A stretch of DNA of 35,020 nucleotides from Ophiothrix spiculata (Eukaryota; Echinodermata; Ophiuroidea; Amphilepidida; Ophiotrichidae), in NCBI GenBank assembly GCA_000969725.1, contig JXSR01S005551.1; one strand, 5' to 3'. A model generated the notes under the pieces. That model saw nothing but the letters and a program-made list of their open reading frames with translations, had not been told where the DNA came from and did no database searches. A program made the translations under genes and the position numbers. Positions 1 through 10,255 of this stretch are shown here, piece by piece. Positions within the stretch are counted from its first letter, which is position 1; every line of letters begins with the position of its first letter.

Positions 1-20
1 TGCAGAGCAGGAAAGTGATA

Positions 21-162
21 GACGGCCGCAGGTAAAGTACCGGCAGCCTACTCACAAGGTAAAATACCTTGGGAGCCTGTACAATCAACAAAAGAACTAA
101 ATGCTTAATTTAGACAAATGGGTTCCAGAGGGACAGACGGCCGCAGGTAAAGTACCGGCAGC
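21..162 (+). repeat. Two copies of a 26-27 bp direct repeat, 115 bp apart
   Basis: The word starting gacggccgcaggtaaagta and ending ccggcagc occurs at 21-47 and 136-162, identical over its length. It is GC-rich against the AT-rich surroundings and contains a donor-like CAG/GTAAAG. The sequence between the copies shows no further similarity. Confidence 0.85.
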
Positions 163-498
163 TTTTAAAGAGATTACATAGCTTTGTGAAATTTAGATTT
201 GGTATCATTTTATTTCCAATGGATTTTATCATTCCTTGTTTTAGCCAACATAAAAGTTTTAAGAATAGATTCATCAGTTTTGCTTAAAACCCATATATGT
301 AAATAAAGCCTCGGAGTTTATCAAATCCAAGCTTTGTTTTTTTAAAATAAGATATTAAAATTGTGAACACAAAACTTGGTTTTCTTGGTTTTGACAAATT
401 ATTTATCTACTTATTAAGTATCAAATATATCCTCAAAGGAAAATTGCCATAATAAGTATAGATTGAGGTCCAAATCCACATACAAGCCTGACATTAAT
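163..498. other. AT-rich stretch, nothing recognised
   Basis: No repeat boundary, splice-bounded frame or RNA gene could be supported between the 27-bp direct repeat and the tandem array. Confidence 0.6.
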
Positions 499-1131
499 GT
501 GAATTGACCCCTAGTCACAGTGATAAAACACAGGGGAATATTCACTATGATGATGTCAAATCGCTCCTCATGCTGAGAAAGCCTGCTTGATGAATAGGGA
601 TTGAGACAGAATCCTGACCGAAATTTAGACTCAGCCCTAGACACAGCTAGTTGTGAATTGAACCCTAGTCACAGCGATAAAACACAGGGGAATATTCACT
701 ATGGTGGTGTCAAATCTCTCCTCATGCTGAGAAAGCCTGCTTGATGAATAGGGATTGAGACAGAATCCTGACAGAAATTGAGACTCAACCATAGACACAG
801 CTAGTGGTGAATTGAACCCTAGCCACAGTGATAAACACACAAGGGAACGTTCACTATGGTGGCTTCAAATCTCTCCTCATGCTGAGAAAGCTTGATGAAT
901 AGGGATTGAGACAGAATCCTAGTATCAAATTAACAGAAATAGAGACTCAACCCTAGACACAAATAGTGGTGAATTGAACCCTAGTCACTGTGATAAAACA
1001 CAAGGGAATGTTCACTATGATGGTGTCAAATCGCTCCTCATGTTGAGAAAGCCTGCTTGATGAATAGGGATTTAGACAGAATCCTATTATCAAATTGACA
1101 GAAATAGAGACTCAACCCTAGATACAGCTAG
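499..1131 (+). repeat. Tandem array, four copies of a ~154-162 bp unit
   Basis: Each unit starts near gtgaattgaaccctagtcac and includes a TTCACTATG block, a CTCATGCTGAGAAAGC block, tgatgaatagggattgagac and ctagacacagctagt. Starts are at about 499, 653, 807 and 969, giving periods of 154, 154 and 162 bp. The third and fourth copies carry an extra insertion near cctagtatcaaat, so the array has evolved by local duplication. No coding potential is convincing; the short frames in it are by-products of the repeat. Confidence 0.92.
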
Positions 1132-1149
1132 TGATGGCGGGTAAAAGAC

Positions 1150-1242
1150 CTTTAATATGATATTCACATTTTTGCTGGGAATCAAACCTGGGCTAATGCA
1201 TTTAAGGTGAGATCCTTAAACACTACACTATGGCAGCACTCA
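1150..1242 (-). repeat. tRNA-derived SINE head
   Basis: Read on the minus strand, it has an A-box-like CATAGTGTAGTG followed about 40 bases later by a B box AGGTTTGATTCCC, the RNA polymerase III promoter layout of a tRNA-derived SINE. The cloverleaf is too degraded for a working tRNA. Confidence 0.65.
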
Positions 1243-1970
1243 TGAATTGAATGTACCGTGTATACAAAAGGCTGTTTGAATGGGAATGCAAATCATTACT
1301 GGTAAAAGTTTTAAAATGCAAGAGACAGATGGTAGAAGCTTACAGTGTGGCTAAGATTCGACGCTTATACTCTATAAATCTTGAAGTATGCAACAAGCAG
1401 CCAATTTACACACATAAACTAATATGACCATACATGGAAATAAACTATTCCACACTTTGCGAATCATAACAACGTACCCAATCATGATGAATATTCAAAT
1501 GAACTTATTTTAAAGATTTGTCTATGTAGTAGCAACAAAATTAACCAAAAATAATACCAAAATCATGAAATATTTATGTACCAAATGTATTAATATCAAT
1601 CCTAATCAATCATTGCTAGTCTCTTACACAATACACAAACAACACTTCACAATGTTGTAGAATATAAGGGATATTCTTTGGATCATGTAACAGAGTCTGA
1701 TTGCTTGTTGCATACTTCAAGGGTTGTAGAGTATAAATACATTAGCTGAAGATGCTAACAAGTTCAAGTAGTTTCAACTGAGAGCACCCTCATCATCATC
1801 TGTCAGATACTATAGGCTAAACAATAATGACAGTTTAAACAGAAATCCAGAGTGCAGGGCCCATTGTCTGTAAATACAACCTGTGCATGATACATATTTA
1901 TTTTGCCTTATAGTAAAGTCTTGGTAACATAAAATAGCCACCACTGCTTTTGACATAAATGCACATGTTA
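1243..1970. other. Non-coding stretch, nothing recognised
   Basis: AT-rich sequence with frequent stops in all frames and no inverted or tandem repeat that I can see. Confidence 0.6.
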
Positions 1971-2145
1971 TACAAATAATGAATGTTTATGAGTACAATG
2001 GTATAAGTATTTCATGAGGTGAAAGATGATCAAATGCTCCATTCAAACGAGGCGAAGCCGAGTTGAATGGGGCATTTGATCTTTCACCGAATGAAATATA
2101 TGTTCCATTGACACGAATAAGAAACATTCATTATTTGTTTTATAT
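1971..2145. repeat. Fold-back inverted repeat with ~80-base arms
   Basis: The left arm (about 1971-2047) and right arm (about 2060-2145) are reverse complements; the inner 40 bases, such as gatcaaatgctccattcaa against ttgaatggggcatttgatc, are the best matched. The short centre gaggcgaagccgag is itself palindromic. The outer arms pair through caaataatgaatgttt / aaacattcattatttg with small mismatches. It would fold into a long hairpin. Confidence 0.88.
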
Positions 2146-2463
2146 GACAGCTAAATAAATCTTTGTAAACAAAACAAACCATGACAACATCTTTGGTACT
2201 GTACATGCCGGCTTTAATGCAACGACGCATCTTTTGCTGCGCCCGTGGACTGTGCAAGCGTATATTTAAAATTATGCCTGCGACTGATGTTGCGTCTTAC
2301 CCATAGGTCGTACCAAAAAAAGGTAACCATGCAATGTATCAACATTTTTGCATGGCACTATTGCACTGTTGGTGACATTTACTTTCAAATAGATCAAATG
2401 ACCAATGGCATGTGACCCAAGATGTGCCAATCAAGTGACATGGATTTATTTAGCTGTTATATA
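2141..2463. mobile_element. MITE with 21-bp TIRs adjoining the fold-back
   Basis: The ends tatatgacagctaaataaat (2141) and atttatttagctgttatata (ending 2463) are inverted repeats with one mismatch. The interior is relatively GC-rich (acgacgcatcttttgctgcg) and lacks coding capacity. TA dinucleotides at both ends suggest a TA target, so a Tc1/mariner-type origin is possible. It abuts the fold-back repeat directly. Confidence 0.65.
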
Positions 2464-2801
2464 AAAGTCACTATACTAAATATTATATTAAAAGGTGTTA
2501 AATAAGGTGCTATAATCTATGGGATTGAGATCTCAATTTGATCCAGACCTGTGGTGAATGGTAAGAGAACATTTACTACAATACTGAGTAGTCATGCTGC
2601 CTTGAAATCCCAATTTTTCCTCAAAGCTCCCAACATGCAACTCATTGCTACTTTCCTTTAGTCACACATTTAATGCTTTACAGATTAAGCCATCATGTAC
2701 TGTAACTTCTCAAAGCTTAATAATTACACACTGAGGAATAAATTGTACAAGCAAACAAGTTATATTGTGAACAAACTTGTCCTTGTTTTATGAGATTTAC
2801 A

Positions 2802-4490
2802 GTGATGTGTCATAAGATTTGGTGTCAATCATTACTAGATTGAGTGTGATTAGGAGATCAACACTACAAGAAGTTACAGTACAAATTTGAGGATTTACAA
2901 GTATGATAACTTGTCTGGTCATATTGTCACACTTTTGGATCGACATGACTTCTGATGTTCTTAAATTTTACCATTTTTTTTGCTATTCATGTGGATTTGG
3001 ATTAAAAAAAATGAAACACAGGAAAGTTTTAAAATATCATTTTGATTTTTCATCCTGTAGAATATAGAAGTGATGACGTCATAATTTTTTTTTTTTTGAA
3101 TTTCGGCATTTTGGACATCATATCATTGGAACATTTTGAAAACATCTACAGTCCAAATTTGGTGGGAATCGGTTCATTGGACCCCCCGAGATATAGCCAC
3201 ATGAATTCCTAATTAGCCCTATTGAAATCAGTGTAAATTGGCCTTAATTGTTCCATAAACATTTCAATACACCAATCATGAAATTTTGAACACAACAAAT
3301 GTGTAGAGTAAACAAGTATCTCACCTCACACAGTACGGAAGACTTTTCTTTTCACCCGATCGCCGTGTCAAGCAACCAATCAAGATGCGTGGCGTGCATT
3401 TTCTTTACCGATGAGTAGTCACACACTCTCATCATATGCATTCTACAGATTTATTTGACTTGTAGGAAATTAAATGATTTCAATAAAAGTAGTAAAAATG
3501 TAGAAATGAAAATTTGATGAAGTCACACTTTGGTGCTCCATAACTATATGAATGAAAAAGATACTAATGTGATAGATATAATATTGCTTTTTCAGAAATT
3601 ATTTCAATGTAACAAAATATGGAAACCAGGTTGTTTTTATTTACCAACAAGTGTGGTTATCCTTTGACTTATCATGATGTGTCATACATTTTGGTATCAA
3701 TCAATAGTAGATTGAAAAGGATTATGGGATCAACACTATTTCAAGAAGTGAGGGTATAGATTCACCAAGTGGAGATTAAAGAATTAAATACTTGACTGGT
3801 CAATTTCAAACTCATTTGGATAGATATGATTTTAAATTATTTTGAAAAGTATCTAAATTCCCATGAAATTGGATATTGAAATCAGTGCATATACCACTAC
3901 TTTTATTAAAAAAAAGGTCTTGAAACATGTCATTTTGTTTGTCAGAAAGTAAGGCCAAAAAAATAAATTGTTTGTTTGCCCATCAGTGGAAAAATTAAAA
4001 TTTTTGGTCGCTCGGTCGGTTGATCTTTTTTCCCCCCTTTTTTTTTAAACTCTTTGCATATATTTTAAAGAATTATGTTATTATTCCATGGATTTTATCA
4101 TGAATACCAAGCAATGCAGTGCTTAATCAAAGATTTTGGGTCATTATTTAGAGGAAATATGCATTTTATACTACTAAATGTGACTTTATACTGCTAAATT
4201 TTACATTTTACATCAAAAATATTGAGTTTTCATATTTTAGGTGTTTGAAGAAAAAATAAATAAAACAAAATACCCGACTCAAATTTTTGGCATTTACGGG
4301 TCGGTCGCGGAGGGCAAACAAACATTTTTTTTAGGCCTAACTATATAGCTATCCTGGTATAGCTATAATAATGGTGTGTCATTTGCTGTCAATCGGCACA
4401 AGATTGAGCGGGATTATGGGATGAACGCTACAAGAGGTTGCTAGGCAGATTCACTTGGTGAGGATTTAGGGATGAATTCAGGATATGTTG
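2802..4490 (+). repeat. Three diverged copies of a ~120-185 bp repeat
   Basis: Copies lie at about 2802-2955, 3673-3860 and 4371-4490. Shared landmarks in order are gat/ggtgtgtcat, ggtgtcaatc..., agattgagtggatta, gggatcaacactacaagaag, ttcac-ttgg-gaggattta and a cttgactggtca block. Copies are spaced about 870 and 700 bp and separated by unrelated sequence, including a Harbinger-like element between the second and third. They may be remnants of an old tandem duplication or of an unknown interspersed family. Confidence 0.75.
3953..4337. mobile_element. PIF/Harbinger-like MITE, family 1 (385 bp)
   Basis: The element runs from GGCC to GGCC and is flanked on both sides by TAA (3950-3952 and 4338-4340), the TWA target duplication of PIF/Harbinger elements. 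TIRs are ggccaaaaaaataaattgtt at the left and a reverse-complement counterpart ending ttttttttaggcc. The subterminal words ttgtttgcc and gggcaaacaaa also pair. No transposase is present. A second copy in opposite orientation is at 28329-28701. Confidence 0.88.
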
Positions 4491-5101
4491 AGATAATTTG
4501 GAATGGTGGTGATATGAAAAATAAGTAGGTCAACAAATTCCTTAGAAATTTGATTTGTATATATGCGTACTTAGATGAAACTGCTGTTCAAATGATAATT
4601 TCCAACTAGATGAGATTTTAAAAACCTTGATTAATACATGTACATTTTCTACCAAATTTAGTTGTTTTTATTTAAAAATTGTTTCATACTCTTAGACATA
4701 AATTTGTTTCTGTGAATATTGTTATTCAACATGAAATCTAAACTATGTTATAATTCTGCATTTTTGCATTTTTTTTTAGGTGAAAGATATAATTTATGAA
4801 AGTGGTAAACAGTTAAGATATATTTCAGTTATGAAAGTTTTTTAAAAAATTCAAACTTCCTAAAAATACTTACCACTATACATAAAATGTACACTGTGAC
4901 TGATTAATCATGAGAGCATTTGTTGATAGATTACTAATGCGCTGACCACAACATCCTGTATGCTTATTTACTCAAGTTAGCTGAAATGCAGAGATAATGC
5001 AGAAATTATGGATCAAAGCCCTACTCAAATAGCAAGTTGATTTTTAAAATCCTAGTTTTTTTGTCTATAAACTGTCACTTTAAATAAAACATAAATCGTC
5101 G
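4491..5101. other. Non-coding stretch, nothing recognised
   Basis: AT-rich, poly-T runs, no coding frame or repeat boundary. Confidence 0.6.
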
Positions 5102-5530
5102 GTGAATACAAGAAAGTTCGTATCTACAATGGCTGCCACATGTTAAATTTATGTAGCTAAGTCTTTGTTTGTTTGTTTTTTGTCCAGGTCTGTTATACAG
5201 TAGGGAATACATTGGGGTTCATGACAAAGTCATAGAATGCCAGACCTGTGCAAAAGCGCAAGTCTTGATAATCCATAGAGGCCTTGTAAAAACATCATGC
5301 TGGCTAAAGGCCACTCGCAATTCAACTTGGCAACAAATGGTGTACAATTTTACTCTTCTCTTTTATAGAATGTGAAAATCTTTGAAATTTGTCTTGCACA
5401 TATTATAAGTGGCTTTTGAACTTGTTATCGTCACTTGAAGAATGTCACCTGAAGAACTATTTCAGGAGCCATTGACCAAATATTGGTACTTATGCAAAAT
5501 TTTGGAAAATGGTAGCCATTGTACTTAAAA
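5102..5530 (+). repeat. Dispersed repeat, copy 1 (partner at 10529-10760)
   Basis: Two blocks match the region just upstream of exon a: 5102-5160 (aagaaagtt..atct.caatgg, ctgcca.atgtta.attta) and about 5446-5520 (cacctgaagaactatttcag, gagccattgacc, atggtagcca). In this copy the blocks are about 285 bp apart; in the other about 80 bp, so this copy gained or the other lost about 200 bp. The open frame between them (5169-5375) has no recognisable domain. Confidence 0.7.
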
Positions 5531-6519
5531 ACTTTCTTACATTTTTATGAAAAAATGTCAGTTTGTTTTTGCGTATCATCAGGAGAAACAGAGTAAATAT
5601 GAATCAGAAAATCAAGTTTGATGATTTGTAATGTGTAAGACAGGGGCAAAAACAAGAGCAAACTTAAGGAACTTCTGTCATTGTATATCCTATTTGCGCT
5701 TAAGTATCCCCAGCTCTCCCATAAACACTCGCAGCAAAAGGTTATTTTGGGTGTAAATTGTTCCAGATTAACTATTTTGATTAAAAAAATAAATAGTGTT
5801 TACAGTGTCATCTGTCAAATATATATTAAACTGCATCGTAAAATCTCTTTCTTGTTATAACAGTTATAACTTGAACTTGGCACATCAGCAGGAAAATGGT
5901 TATGACAGACCAATATTGACTTCCTTCATTATTTCATATCCAATATAGTGGACATTTTAGGCTACAGATGTTTTTTATGGTCCAAATGCTAAACCTGTTA
6001 GGGGCACATTTTGTAGAGATCAGTTGAATCAAATACGTATATGTATCATTATCCTCATTATCATTCGGCTGTGCAGCAGGCGATCACATAGTTTCTCCAT
6101 TCACTTCTATTTTGAAAACTCTCACTTCTTAGCTTTCATCATAATGCCATAACCTGTAATTGTGATAAATGTAATATCTTGCTTAACTGTGTAAATCCCA
6201 TTGGAATGGAAGAAAAAGAAACATATTTGCAAAATTTGTCATATCTTTTTTTTTTTTTTTCAGCCGATTTCTTATCATTTTTTCCGCATTTGAAAGTATA
6301 TTAAAACAGCTTTACTACAATAACAAGAAATTTATGATTTGGTGCATTTATCAAGGTCAAAATCATTTGTAATACGTGCACAATTTTTTTTATTCACATA
6401 GTACAGAAATGCCCTTAACCCTAACAGAACCAGATCTCACTAAATCTCACTTTAGAAAATCACGAAAAAGTCCAGATACGTCACAGACGGGGATTATATG
6501 CAGGGACCAAATCGCTGGC
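5531..6519. other. Non-coding stretch with a poly-T tract
   Basis: Frequent stops; a T run at about 6245-6261 is followed by cag but no cysteine-rich or NFX1-like frame follows. The word tcattatcctcattatcatt near 6050 may be a degraded SINE tail. Confidence 0.5.
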
Positions 6520-6600
6520 GGGCAGCTTCTCCGCGGTGGCTTGCTACGGATATCACTCACTTAGGAAACAGGAGGTCCATGGTTTGAATCCTGGTGAAAA
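6520..6600 (+). repeat. tRNA-like SINE fragment
   Basis: An A-box-like stretch ctccgcggtggcttgctac is followed by a clear B box ggtttgaatcctgg at 6581-6594. The spacing fits a tRNA-derived SINE head. It is degraded and cannot be assigned an anticodon. Confidence 0.55.
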
Positions 6601-6859
6601 CACACATTTTTCACCACCCTTCCCTTTTCGAGGAGAAAAGTTAAATGATCAGTTAGGGTTAATGCAGAGTTTGCACTCAGTCAAGATTATTAGCTTGCCC
6701 TGGTAAAATATTAAAAGTGAAATAGAAAATTGAGATCAACATAACAAAAGTTGTCTTCACATTGTTATACAGCTAGGGCCACGGCACTCCAAGCCCAGAT
6801 TAGATTACGCTATTCGGTGCCAGGACCACTCCTGGGAAGCATGATGCACATAGTTCCAG

Positions 6860-7212
6860 GGGGCCACTGAGCTATATTGATGTACACATGCGTGAACAAA
6901 AAACACGTAAAAAGGGGTCATTTTTCACTGACCAACACGGAAAGCACTGCACATATTTTGGGGTCTAAAAACACTGATTTCCAACAAAAAGGGGTGTTTT
7001 TTCAAAACAAAAAAACAAAATTTCCGTAAAAAGGGGTGTTTTTCAAAACCTGAAGAAAAAGTCCAATTTCAGGGGCAAAATTTTGAGTAAGAATGCACGT
7101 AAATCCTTGTTTATGGGTATTTCTTCAAGTCAAGATAAAACTTGTTTAGGGTGTATTTTGTAAACCCATGTTCACACATGTGTACATCAATATACCTGAG
7201 TGGCCCCCCTCG
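6860..7212. mobile_element. MITE with G-tract termini and 8-bp TSD (353 bp)
   Basis: The inverted ends are long: ggggccactgagctatattg continuing through gatgtacacatgcgtgaac at the left, and gttcacacatgtgtacatca through atacctgagtggccccc at the right. Flanks are agttccag (6852-6859) and ggttccag (7213-7220), an 8-bp TSD with one mismatch. The interior carries repeated aaaaaggggtgttttt words. The ends and TSD length recall hAT-type elements; the family is not assigned. Confidence 0.75.
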
Positions 7213-7626
7213 GGTTCCAGCCCAGTTTGCTGTGTCATGCCTATGTAATATCATCTATGACTCCTGCTGATTTGGGGTACAGCTGTCAGACGGAACATGC
7301 ACCCACCCCACCCTGGGAGTTCTATCCTAATACATGAACAAGTCATCGCAGCATTTGTTGTACATTTAAAGGTGTATGTTCTTATCAATATTGGGGTGGA
7401 TGGGCTGTTAATTCAAGGCACTTTGCTTTTGATATGTTCTTATTTTTCAAATCATTTACCTTGTAATTCATATTTTTTAAAACAGGGCATGGAAAGGTCA
7501 TACAACCTTTGGAATATGTTACCAACTTACACAAGACAAATCTGAAAATAAAAAAGACTTGGGAGTCAATTTACATGTCTTTATAGCTATTATATTAGAA
7601 CAAAACAATGTTATTGCATATTTCAC
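7213..7626. other. Non-coding stretch, nothing recognised
   Basis: The 82-residue forward frame at 7297-7545 has no domain, no splice support and low-complexity hydrophobic content. I see no repeat. Confidence 0.5.
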
Positions 7627-7631
7627 GAGAG

Positions 7632-8201
7632 GGTGATTCCAAAGTAACGTTTGTGACCGAAAAATTGAAAAATTTCACTTTTAAATGGCCACAGAACCTA
7701 GCATAAACATTGTATCAACAAGTTTGTTGTTGATAATGGTGCTCACTGGTGGAATCAAGACATGCAGGTGTTTAAAGATTAAAATAATTGCCAAAATACT
7801 GAATAAAGTTCATATAACATTCGGTAACGTTTGTGACATTGCACGGAAATGGTTTTTTGCTCCAAATGACTTCAAAGTAAAAATTCTCTGACATGTTAGC
7901 GAACAGATGTTGGGTAACATATTTACAAATAGTTCATAAAAGTGGTAGGAAATTCTATCGTCAGGATTTCTTTTAATGCAATGTTTTGTTTGGTAACGTT
8001 TGTGACATTTTGGTGTAACTTTTTGGTAACGTTTGTGCTCATTCATACACAGATAGAAAAAATTCAAAATTTCTGATAAGAAAATACTTTTCACGTACCG
8101 AGTAACAAACGTATGACTGAAAAAATTGCTCATATGGTCGAATAAAAAAACAGATTTTTTGCTTGAAATCAAAAAAGGTTTAGTTTTCATTGGAATGAGC
8201 C
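7632..8201 (+). mobile_element. Element with 5-bp TSD, copy 1 (570 bp)
   Basis: It starts GGTGATTCCAA and ends TTGGAATGAGCC, an imperfect inverted repeat, and is flanked by GAGAG on both sides (7627-7631, 8202-8206). A second copy, at 19460-20040, has its own different 5-bp duplication. Inside, the word GGTAACGTTTGTGAC(A/C) recurs at about 7643, 7823, 7991 and 8026. No transposase is visible; the 143-aa minus-strand frame has no family features. Confidence 0.85.
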
Positions 8202-8206
8202 GAGAG

Positions 8207-8715
8207 AATGTACCTATACCATAGCAGACTATGAAAAACACATTTTTCTTTATATTTTTTCTTTGGCATTTACATTTGACATGTTTTATTGCTTAATATT
8301 AACATATTTGTAGAAGGTTGAAGTTGGCAAAGTTTGAGCCAAAAACATTTTATGGATTTAATATCCATAATTCATAAATAAATAAGAACACGCTGGAGAT
8401 ATGTTGAGATACTTTTTGAATTTTGAAAATTGAATTGTAGCAGATTCAGCCAATACAAGTGTTGTGTGTGTAAATCAACTTGTGATTTCACAGTATAAGC
8501 CTTTTTGAGGTATGGCTAACATTGCACACTCTACTAAACATCATTAGTGTTTCCTGGGTTTACCCAAGCCAAAGTACGCCCTCTCCTATTGTGATCTTAA
8601 TTTTACTCATTTGGAATAGCGTCCTCTCCTTTTGTGATGGGCTTATTGGAAGCTGAGCCAAAAAAAAATTGAATTGATTGTCACATGCTTTACAAGAATA
8701 GTGAAAATGGGAACC
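8207..8715. other. Non-coding stretch, nothing recognised
   Basis: A weak direct repeat of (c/g)tcctctccttttgtgat-like words occurs at about 8580-8640; otherwise plain AT-rich sequence. Confidence 0.5.
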
Positions 8716-8848
8716 GATTGGTCTGCTTCCCAATACCAATCTAAATTGGAATTAATTATTCTGCTTTCCAAGACCAATCAAAATTGTTCTGCTTCCCCAT
8801 ACCGATCAAACTGTGAATTGATTGATTATCAATCAATCAATCAATCAA
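8716..8848 (+). repeat. Short tandem repeat plus (CAAT)n microsatellite
   Basis: About three copies of a 40-45 bp unit containing tctgcttcccaataccaatc occur between 8716 and 8815. A run of about seven CAAT/TCAA units follows at 8821-8848. Confidence 0.75.
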
Positions 8849-8884
8849 TGATACAAGTACTTGCATAACATGCATACCCCATGA

Positions 8885-9058
8885 AGAAGTCTATTCGTAC
8901 AGGGGATCCATGGCTTTACGTGACTGTCCGACCATGGAGCAAGTAGAGTAAACTTTCTTGCCCAAGGAAACAAGGAGACAAAAACTGCCCGGCCCGGGGC
9001 TCGAACCCACAATCTCTGTATTACGAGACCCGTGCTCTAACCGCTCGGCCACACTCCC
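8885..9058 (-). repeat. tRNA-derived SINE
   Basis: On the minus strand it begins with a well-preserved tRNA-like head: A box TGGCCGAGCGGTTAGAG (rc of about 9034-9051) and B box GGTTCGAGCCC (near 8998-9007). The body contains the word CCTTGGGCAAGAAAGTTTAC, a motif seen in several SINE bodies. An (ATT)n tract at 9059-9081 lies immediately before the head, so it inserted into, or next to, another SINE's tail. It is not a functional tRNA because the stems do not close. Confidence 0.8.
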
Positions 9059-9175
9059 ATTATTATTATTATTATTATTAATCAGTACTTATATGGCGCT
9101 CTATCAAAAACACAGCGCCTTACAAAAACACAATTTATGCAAAAATGAAGCCAAACAAGAAGAACAAAAACAATT
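9059..9175 (-). repeat. SINE 3' end with (ATT)n tail
   Basis: Read on the minus strand, 9175-9082 contains gtaaggcgctgtg...agagcgccatataagtactg and ends in an ATT tract at 9081-9059. The agcgc words followed by an ATT tail are typical of the 3' ends of tRNA-derived SINEs. No head remains. Confidence 0.65.
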
Positions 9176-9499
9176 TATAATAATAATAATAATAATAACA
9201 CAATTCTTATTAAGCGCAAACCACATCAGAAGACATCTCAATGCGCTGTACATTATTATTACGCTGTTATTAGGAAATCGTCACAACCATCTTACCTCAA
9301 CTAGATCGCAATCTTATGATGCTGACCTATCAGAACTTAGATTGTAATATTCCCCTAACAGCTCCCCAATACGCTTGGGTCGACGAAGCAATCGAGATTA
9401 AATGTCTTGCCCAAGGACATAACCCGTTGGCCGTAGCGGGGCTCGAACTCGCGACCTCATGATTCGGAGTCCTGCACTGTTCCACTAGACCACATAGCT
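9176..9499 (-). repeat. Full-length tRNA-derived SINE with ATT tail
   Basis: On the minus strand the head contains GTGGTCTAGTGG (A box) and GAGTTCGAGCCCC (B box, rc of about 9439-9450). The body has TGTCCTTGGGCAAGACATTT, and the 3' end carries cagcgcattgagatgtc, tgcgctta and a (TTA)n tail at 9201-9176. The length of about 325 bp and complete architecture suggest a relatively intact copy. Confidence 0.82.
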
Positions 9500-9660
9500 T
9501 ATAATGAACTGAATCTCCCTCTACCATCAAAATGTAAATTTGTGGGTTTGATAGTTTCTACTTCCAAGTTACTGAATAATCTGAAAAATTATATATTGCT
9601 TATGTGAATTTATATTGAGTTCCCTAAAAAAAACAAGTAAAAATTATTTTTTTCCAATAA

Positions 9661-10255
9661 GGCCAAAGAAAAAAAAAGGTTTGTCTCAGAAACCATTTGC
9701 AAAAATTTTAATTTTTTAATTTTTTAAAGAAAAATAGCTATGTGCTATGCGGGATTCTTTTTTTCTTTTTTTTACGCTTTAAAATTTTGATCGCCCAACT
9801 TACGTGTGTGAAGTCACCGCCACCGTCATTCAACACGTATGCGGTAGACGAAAACACAAAACAAAAGAGTTATAAATAAACAAATCTCGCTTGAATTTAG
9901 AATAAAGTTACTAAAATTGCAATGATTCAGTGGATTTATTTTGCATATTGTCTCCGTTTTTTGCAGTGTTTTCATGAGATCGCCATTTTGTAATGACCTT
10001 CCCAGCATGCAAAGCGTGTATACATGGTTCGCTGGTACTCAAAACACCGGATACCAATTTCAATTAAATGAAGCTGCTGCGGATCATTTTAATACCTTCG
10101 GTCGCCATAGACATGAAGGAACTTGGACGATGGTCGATCGCTGGATTACTGTCGAGGAAAAAAAAAAAGGGCCAGCGCATAGGTCTACGCGCTAAAATCA
10201 CTTTCACATAGCAATGCGCGCGGGTTTCTGAGACAAACCTTTTTTTTTTTTTGCC
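9661..10255. mobile_element. PIF/Harbinger-like MITE, family 2 (595 bp)
   Basis: TIRs ggccaaagaaaaaaaaaggt continuing into ttgtctcagaaacc (left) and ggtttctgagacaaacc followed by a T run and TGCC (right) are flanked by TAA on both sides (9658-9660, 10256-10258). Subterminal gctatgtg and cacatagc also pair. The interior is GC-richer than the flanks and has tgcgcgcggg near the right end. Overlapping frames of 60-84 aa on both strands lack known domains. A shorter relative is at 33385-33634. Confidence 0.85.

Noticed and set aside
499-1131. CRISPR-like array
   Set aside because: Unit of about 154 bp without unique spacers, in an intron-bearing animal genome.
5169-5375. Possible upstream NFX1 exon (cysteines in CQTC)
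   Set aside because: Cysteine spacing does not fit an NFX1 finger, the frame does not match exon a's neighbour, and it sits inside a dispersed repeat.
7810-8241. 143-residue minus-strand frame
   Set aside because: It lies almost wholly in the 5-bp-TSD element and is not maintained in the second copy.
9000-9058. Possible functional tRNA gene (minus strand)
   Set aside because: Good A and B boxes, but acceptor and anticodon stems do not close and SINE body follows.
8958-9347. 129-residue forward frame
   Set aside because: Translation of SINE sequence and ATT tracts, antisense to the SINEs.
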